In this document: positions 59,283 to 64,000 of the stretch, one piece after another
How the letters are laid out: each line of letters starts with the position of its first letter
How positions within the stretch are numbered: position 1 is the stretch's first letter
NCBI RefSeq assembly: GCF_007655135.1
Contig: NC_045127.1
Location: 1,550,001-1,614,000 of the forward strand
Source: Punica granatum
Taxonomy: Eukaryota; Streptophyta; Magnoliopsida; Myrtales; Lythraceae
Reading direction: 5' to 3'
Length of the DNA: 64,000 bases
Translations under genes and position numbers: made by a program
The notes under the pieces: generated by a model
The model's database searches: none
Told to the model about the DNA's origin: nothing
The model's input: only the letters and a program-made list of their open reading frames with translations

Positions 59283-59290
59283 TTATATAA
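59283..59290 (-). promoter_or_regulatory. TATA box of laccase copy 3
   Basis: TTATATAA, about 102 bp upstream of the ATG, is followed on the coding strand by AGCTTCC as in copy 2 (AGCTTCAA). Confidence 0.55.
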
Positions 59291-59830
59291 GTACTAAGGT
59301 TATATGAGCAGAGGGATTTCATTTGCTGGCTTGTCAATTTTTGAGCCCAGCAGTTTGGTGTCAATGTTGGATATATTTTGAAGCTTGAAAATCATGATTT
59401 GTTGGAAAAAAATAAAGCCTAACCACAGATGACTAGATCTCACTTTCTTAAACGTTACATAAAGTCATGTCTCCATGAAAGGACTGAACGCTGGTTCCAT
59501 TCTGTTATATGGGGATATAAGATTTGTTCGATTAGTTAACTTAATCTCACTTTCTTTGCCAGCATTTTTGAAATCTTGACTGCTAAAAACTATATATTAG
59601 TTGTTTATTAATTTTAATTAAGGTGATCATTTATACCCAATGCTAATTGTTTCTGTTGGAGATTATGACATTTGACAGCACATGTGTTCATTGAACAGTG
59701 AATATAAGGTTAAGCATCATTATCTTCAACTAGAACCACACCAAAGCTACTTGCTGTCAGGTCAGAATGTTTTGATTATTATTAACTCTCGATGAAGATA
59801 ATTTTACCAGAAAATTCTACTTATCAACTT
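59291..59830. repeat. Duplicated laccase promoter region, unit 3
   Basis: It is homologous to the regions upstream of copies 1 and 2 (TTTGCTGGCTTGTCAATTTT at about 59321, CACAGATGACTAGATCTCAC, CTTTCTTAAACGTTACATAA). Homology fades near 59830, which marks the right edge of the tandem array. Confidence 0.65.
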
Positions 59831-60411
59831 TCCATCGTGTATTATTATAAAGACTGAGATATTGTCTGCGCAGTTAATTCGTAAGCATGACCTGCCCGGC
59901 TTAATTTCAAAAGCACAGTTTCACCCTTACCATGACAATAACATACCCTATGTGGGAAATATTGTGTATATTTGAGAAATGAAAAAAAAAATATGTTAAT
60001 ATGTTTATTTTCTCTTTCTTTATCCATTATCCTCTATCCTGCATTATCCCTGTAAGAATGCAGTTAAAATTTTGAGATGTGATTTAGATCACAATGGAAA
60101 ATCAATGGGCCGGCAACCGGGGCCCCAGTTACCAAAAGAAACTAAGCCCCCCAAAAAGCTACCAAAAGGAGGAGGAGGTGTTCAGGAAATAAGTTTAATA
60201 TTTCCATTAGGGAAAAAAAATATTTTTAGGCCAACAAAGAAAGTAATTAGTAGTATAATTTCCTACCAAAAGGAGGTTCAACTGGGACTAGTATTTTCTG
60301 GCATGGCATGATTCCTCTACTTTAATTTGTTTATGGGTGCAATATAAAGGAATTTATTTTAAATTTATGAATTTTACATTACGACCCTTCAAAATTGAGA
60401 TAAATTAGATC

Positions 60412-61019
60412 TCTTAAATTTTTATTGGGTTTATAGAGATTTACGCTCATTTCCATTAAAAAGCTAAAGCTGCTAAATGTTGGTATCCAAGTTACATATA
60501 AATCCATTAGATTTTTCTGAACTTTTTCGTGTGGGATTTTTACTCTTTTACACCTCAATACATGCTCTTAAGTGCAACGTGTGATCTTTTTTTTTATTTT
60601 CATTTGTCTATACGTTATCACGTGCCTTTAATCATCTGCCCTTATCAATTGGCCTCGAGCCGTGCTCATTTTCCGTGGTCAGGCGATGGGACTTACACGA
60701 GGCGCACTCTTAGCTGCTCTTGGATAAGTAAAACTTATTCCGTCTACAGTAGTTGGACTTGACTATGAGTCAACTATCACACTCAGGTAACAGGCCCATT
60801 CGATGCTCCACACTGGACTACAGTGTGGACTCTCGCATACACGCTTGGGCGCACATATGCGCAACCTAGCTGTGATACCACATTAAAAATTCATTGGGCT
60901 TATAGAGGTTCATGCCCATTTCTATTTAAAAACTCAACCTGTTAAATGATGGTATCTAAATCACATATAAATTCATTAGATTACTCTTGGAATTCTTGCT
61001 CTTTTACTCCTCAACAAGA
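60412..61019 (-). mobile_element. TRIM-like miniature LTR retrotransposon
   Basis: Two direct repeats of about 145 and 138 bp (60412-60556 and 60882-61019) share ATTGGGYTTATAGAG, CATTTCYATT, GTTAAATG-TGGTATC, CACATATAAATYCATTAGATT and CTCTTTTAC. Identity is perhaps 70%. Next to the right repeat, inside the element, the minus strand reads TGGTATCACAGC (60869-60880). That is one base from the usual plant primer-binding site TGGTATCAGAGC (tRNA-iMet). The 325-bp middle has no reading frame. Size and layout fit a terminal-repeat retrotransposon in miniature. Confidence 0.5.
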
Positions 61020-62672
61020 TCGACTCGATTGTTGCACGATTAATCAAGCGGCAAGAGCTTTACATCCATAGAGATATGCCGTGTACTAGTACAAGGTAGG
61101 ACTATTGGCCAGTTCTTCCCTGATATGCGTTTTCTTTTTAGGTCATCGTGATGTCTAATTTTCTTATTTGTGTGCGTATATATAAAAGTATACATATCAA
61201 GCAATGATATATGCATATTCATCATCATCGCCAAAATATAATGCAGATATGGACCTTTCTTGCGTACATATAATATGGACCTTAATATCATTGTCTTTGT
61301 GTGACCAAAAAGAAAAGCAGAAAGGCCTTTCATTTCTTTATGAGTGCCTTCAGGGAATTGCTTGATGGAATACAACTTGGAATTGGATCAATTAAGGATT
61401 ATTTCTGAACGATGTACATCGATGCCATAGGATACATGTTATGATTTGCATTTGAAAGATCGAAAAACTCAATGAATGTTCATAACACAATTGATCAAGG
61501 ACCTTCCAACAGAGAGAGTTGAAGGAGCAAACTAATTGGGTTCGGACAAAATTTCAAATAATATCCTTCCTCACCGTGTCGTTTCCACTACGTCTTCTTG
61601 GTCACATATATAGCTTGCTACCTCTTCGGCCAACTCAGTCGTGATGACAGCTATTTTTTTGAAGTGAATGATAGGAAACTACTTGTTTTTTGGCCACACG
61701 ATAGGAAACTGTGTCGCATTGATCTAATTAAAGTCGCAATCCTTTGATGACGACTCTTTGGCTCACTCGATTGAGATGATCATATAGATCTCTTTTTTCC
61801 GAACTGGGAGCAATATGAGGAGAGTTTCCAACCTGTCCTAAAAATATATATATATATAGTCACGGGATTCCTACTCGGACTTTCGTACTGTTTCCTGAGA
61901 AGATTCCGTTCTGCATCTCCACAATTAACCGACCCAACCCCAACCAACGCGATCTTGTTCTCTTTCATATAACCTCGACCAAGAATCCCATTCCTTACAC
62001 ATTATTCTCCTTCAATTTAGAAATTGAGAAAAGACGAATTCGAGTCGAGTCGAGTCGAGTCGAGTCGGGTGGCTGTGTTTCCTTAATTAGGTCCTTCCCG
62101 ACAGAATAAAACTATCGCAGTAAAATTCCATTTGATTGCCGAATTAAACAGTTTGGTTGATAGGAGAAAACACCTTCGCTGTATGAGGTTTTAGTTTTTA
62201 TTTCAAGTATTCGATACGAATGGTATGATGTCCTCTTCGTAGCCTAAAAATTGTCGTTCGGTTGTCAATGATAAGCTCATGACAAATGAAAGTTCATATA
62301 TAAGACCCGTATTGGCCGTTCGAATCGGGTGAATCACGACCATCAGTCAACCGACTTAATAGTTATTCCGCATTCGAGATTCAGTCGCGAGAAATAATAG
62401 AATCTCTATAGTGAGAGAGAGAGTGACAAGGGAGAATTCTAACATAGCCCGCTTTTTTTTGTGATATTTTGTTAAATCAGTTGACCGCTCGAGTGAATTA
62501 CCACAGGCTGTGCACAGCACACCTCAGCACGGCGTCATCCATTTATGGAAACGGTGGTCGTATTACCCATCTAGGCGCATTTTTGTTGATCCAGTTGTCC
62601 CAACCAACCCCTCCCACAATAGAGTAGAGAATATTGCCAAAAAAATCGTCCACATTCAATTCAAATTAAGCT

Positions 62673-62707
<35 letters not shown>

Positions 62708-63540
62708 ATTCCCTTTTTTACTTTTATATCCATAATAATTAATTAATTTACATAAAATGTTATGAAATTGAGATATATATATATATATATATATATATAA
62801 AGAACCTCCTTAATTGGGTCCCAATGGCCAATGCCATTCACTTTCACTCCAATTTATGACCAATGTTTTGACATTCCCATAAGGCCAAAATAATTATAAT
62901 TTTTCCTTTCCAGTAACCAACAATGTGAGGACTTTAGAGTAATTTACACTCCCAATCCCTCGAATTTGAGATAAATTAAGAAAAATCCTTCCAATGGCAA
63001 TGGAGAAAAAGAAAGACTACTTTATCAATAGCTTCTTTGAATAAATTGTCAGTATCAGCCATTTTGGTACACTTATTTTGGGTTTACTGGTCTACTTGCC
63101 AGGGTATAGTCCAAATTGAACCCTAGAAAATTCAAAATCTTGATTGTCGCATGGACCAAAGTTTCAGCCTCGTACGTGACGTATTAAATTTGTCATCTAG
63201 TCCCCGTATTGACCATTCCTAGCGGATTTCGATGATGTGAGACAAGCTTCATAAAACAAGACCATGAAATGTCATTTTAATATTACAATTTGTGAAGTCA
63301 AGTGACAAAATCACTAAAGACAATATACTTTTCAGGGCTAAGCCATCGGAAGAATTTACAATGTATGTAGGTAATCATGCTTACGCAAGGAAGGAGCCCA
63401 ATAAAGCAGCCGCATGGGCGCACTGGTCAGGTCATCATTTTCTATGTCCCAGCCTGGCAGGCCGGGACGAAGATATAGAAGGACGAAAAGAAAGGGGATA
63501 TAATTAACCGTGTTGAGTAGTACAGAGACCAGATTGCAAA
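61020..63540. other. Intergenic region, microsatellites only
   Basis: It contains (CGAGT)5 at 62041-62065, (CT)14 at 62675-62703 and (AT)n at 62772-62799. No reading frame has family resemblance, and no gene is supported. Confidence 0.5.
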
Positions 63541-63549
63541 TAGAAGAAG

Positions 63550-63556
63550 CTATATA
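63550..63556 (+). promoter_or_regulatory. Candidate TATA box of a gene leaving the window
   Basis: CTATATAACTA stands about 30 bp before a CT-rich stretch that reads like a plant 5' leader. Confidence 0.35.
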
Positions 63557-63584
63557 ACTATAAAGATACGCCCAGACGGAGAAG

Positions 63585-63666
63585 ATCGTCGTCTTCATCC
63601 TCAGTTGGTTTCCCTCCTCTGTCTCCGGTTCTGCCAAGGGGAACCCTGCTGCAACCACCGCCCCCC

Positions 63667-63697
<31 letters not shown>

Positions 63698-63816
63698 AAC
63701 CTCCTCTCCCTTTCTCGTCATCAGTAAGCCCGAGACCAAATTTTCTCTTTTACCTTCTCGCTATTGCCATCATTCTGCTCTCAAGATCCTTCCCTTTTAT
63801 CTGCACTGGAGACAAG
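63585..63816 (+). other. Candidate non-coding first exon (5' leader)
   Basis: This pyrimidine-rich block lacks a long reading frame and ends in a strong donor (GACAAG|GTGAGT, boundary 63816/63817). Together with the TATA box it suggests a plus-strand gene whose coding part lies beyond the window. A C27-A12 homopolymer (63661-63699) sits within it. Confidence 0.35.
63661..63699. repeat. C27-A12 compound homopolymer
   Basis: This is the inverted form of the T-to-G junctions at 13.97 and 43.15 kb. The exact length is doubtful. Confidence 0.85.
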
Positions 63817-64000
63817 GTGAGTCACTGGGGCTTTGCATACCCCTCAAGATTTTGCCCAAGCAGTCTTGTCTTTCTTATACCCTTTTGGCCTGTGGTGATT
63901 CGCAGCCCGGTGGCTATGGTGATTCCGTTCTGTGTGTCTGTCTCAGTGACTTATTATGGGAGTTTCTGTGATATGTGCTCAATTTAGGCTGGGAAAATAT

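Overview
The window is nuclear DNA of a flowering plant. It has widely spaced genes with GT-AG introns, TATA boxes, long AT-rich intergenic stretches full of miniature transposons, SINEs and Helitron ends, and proteins of plant-only families. The species cannot be fixed from the sequence. The conserved miR397-type sites and two-exon GPAT gene fit a eudicot, probably a woody one (inference only).

Layout from left to right. A likely first exon of an unidentified minus-strand gene lies near 1.5-1.9 kb, followed by a clean 343-bp foldback MITE at 2.4-2.75 kb. A GPAT6-type glycerol-3-phosphate acyltransferase (cutin precursor synthesis) occupies 4.8-8.1 kb (+, two exons). SQD2, the plastid sulfolipid synthase, occupies 14.1-17.9 kb (+, eleven exons). 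An intronless BAHD acyltransferase occupies 19.0-20.5 kb (-). From 20.7 to 38.6 kb I find no credible host gene. That stretch holds nested inverted-repeat elements (21-24 kb), a solo-LTR-like block (25.2-26.0 kb), a 117-bp tandem duplication, paired MITEs, a Helitron 3' end, a kilobase of TTA/AAT-rich degenerate repeats and a LINE RNase H relic. A DIVARICATA-type MYB/SANT transcription factor lies at 38.8-40.2 kb (-, two exons).

The right third is a tandem laccase array on the minus strand with a period near 4.8-4.9 kb. Copies at 52.26-54.57 kb and 57.07-59.18 kb are intact five-exon genes of 559 codons each. The copy at 47.33-49.63 kb is a pseudogene with three in-frame stops and a one-base deletion. 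Introns, promoters and downstream flanks are duplicated with the genes. The intact copies carry a near-complementary miR397 site, while in the pseudogene it has decayed. The pseudogene's downstream flank is split by a roughly 2-kb insertion ending in a Helitron-type terminus. The last kilobases contain a TRIM-like retroelement and a probable promoter plus 5' leader of a gene that leaves the window on the right.

Functionally, GPAT6 feeds the extracellular lipid polymer cutin, laccases oxidise monolignols in the wall, and SQD2 acts in the chloroplast. Apart from the laccase array, the genes look like unrelated neighbours. All coordinates were derived by eye from splice consensus and family similarity. 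Exon sums were checked for frame closure: 1,503, 1,515, 900, 1,680 and 1,680 nt including stops.
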